Part shown: positions 6,195 to 6,514 of the stretch, in pieces
How positions within the stretch are numbered: the first letter of the stretch is position 1
How the letters are laid out: each line of letters starts with the position of its first letter
Source of the DNA: Clostridia bacterium
GTDB taxonomy: Bacteria > Bacillota > Clostridia > Oscillospirales > Acutalibacteraceae
Assembly (NCBI GenBank): GCA_017631705.1
Contig: JAGBSU010000216.1
Location: 1 to 6,514, forward strand
Length of the DNA: 6,514 bases
Direction: 5' to 3'
Notes under the pieces: model-generated
Told to the model about the DNA's origin: nothing
Seen by the model: the letters and a program-made list of their open reading frames with translations, nothing else
The model's database searches: none
Program-made: the position numbers and the translations under genes

Positions 6195-6514
6195 ATGAAA
6201 GTAAAACGCCAATCGAAAATTTTGGAAATTATTCAAAGCCGTGTCATTGAAACACAAGAAGACCTCATTACCGCCTTGGAAGAAAGCGGCTTTGCGGTAA
6301 CGCAGGCCACCGTTTCGCGCGATATTAAAGAATTACGGCTGATTAAGACATTAGACCATGCCGGTACGTACCGCTATGCGGTGGTGAAAGCAGATAACGA
6401 GCATATTTCCGGTCGCTTTCATTCCATTTTTCAAGAGGCTGTCCGCAGTATCGATTTTGCTTGCAATTTGGTAGTTGTCAAATGCTTGCCCGGTATGGCA
6501 CAAGCGGCTTGCGC
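6195..6514 (+). CDS. argR: Arginine repressor ArgR, 5' part (cut by right edge)
   Basis: Arginine-responsive transcription factor that, as a hexamer with bound L-arginine, represses biosynthesis genes and in Gram-positives also activates arginine catabolism. The 106 visible residues start MKVKRQSKILEIIQ. The N-terminal winged-helix domain (1-65) carries the family signature VTQATVSRDIKELRLIK (35-51) with the recognition helix, followed by the YRYAVV wing. From about residue 73 the C-terminal oligomerisation domain begins (RFHSIFQEAVRSID, ACNLVVVKCLPGMAQAAC). The reading frame is open to the window end, so about 45 residues, including the arginine-contacting aspartates expected after the GMAQAA segment, are missing only because the window stops. 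The ATG at 6195 has AGGA 8 nt upstream at 6183-6186; the ATG at 6190 is in another frame and meets a stop after one further codon. It lies 4 nt after nadK; recN would be the expected next gene. Confidence 0.95.
   Translation, partial: MKVKRQSKILEIIQSRVIETQEDLITALEESGFAVTQATVSRDIKELRLIKTLDHAGTYRYAVVKADNEHISGRFHSIFQEAVRSIDFACNLVVVKCLPGMAQAAC

Noticed and set aside
6222..6238. ARG-box-like AT-rich sequence in the start of argR (contains ATTATTCA)
   Set aside because: Only the right half resembles the TGAAT(4 nt)ATTCA consensus; the left half matches poorly and the segment codes for the conserved KILEIIQ of ArgR.
1..6514. Search for CRISPR arrays, insertion sequences, tRNA/rRNA, toxin-antitoxin or defence genes
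   Set aside because: Nearly every base is accounted for by eight housekeeping genes with junctions of 42 nt or less; no direct-repeat arrays, transposase motifs or RNA gene signatures were seen.

Overview
The window is a gapless stretch of eight genes, all on the + strand, laid out like one housekeeping operon of a low-to-moderate-GC Gram-positive bacterium. The gene order is M22/Kae1-like gene (partial) - xseA - xseB - ispA - dxs - tlyA - nadK - argR (partial). The order xseA-xseB-ispA-dxs-tlyA-nadK-argR is the well-known Firmicutes cluster that usually lies between nusB and recN/spo0A. A TsaD-like M22 paralogue directly before xseA is something I associate with Clostridia of the Ruminococcaceae/Oscillospiraceae type. 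The lineage is inferred from gene order and protein motifs, not from a marker-gene comparison.

Layout: 1-334 is the C-terminal part of a TsaD/Kae1-like (peptidase M22 family) protein cut by the left edge. 339-1556 and 1562-1762 are the large and small subunits of exonuclease VII. 1762-2643 is a farnesyl-diphosphate-synthase-type prenyltransferase. After the only real intergenic gap (42 nt, AT-rich), 2686-4551 is 1-deoxy-D-xylulose-5-phosphate synthase. 4541-5362 is the S4-domain rRNA 2'-O-methyltransferase TlyA, 5375-6190 is NAD kinase, and 6195 to the right edge is the arginine repressor ArgR, missing about its last third.

Junctions are 4, 5, -1, 42, -11, 12 and 4 nt, with purine-rich Shine-Dalgarno sequences usually lying inside or over the end of the previous gene, and no factor-independent terminator anywhere. 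This points to co-transcription and translational coupling. Functionally, Dxs starts the MEP isoprenoid pathway and IspA makes the C15 prenyl diphosphate. NadK makes NADP, whose reduced form the MEP reductoisomerase needs. XseAB degrades single-stranded DNA, TlyA modifies rRNA, and ArgR controls arginine metabolism.

I found no mobile element, CRISPR array, tRNA, rRNA or previously undescribed system. The points worth a second look are modest: the M22 paralogue of unknown role, two perfect short inverted repeats inside genes (in dxs and just before argR), and several departures from family consensus in TlyA.
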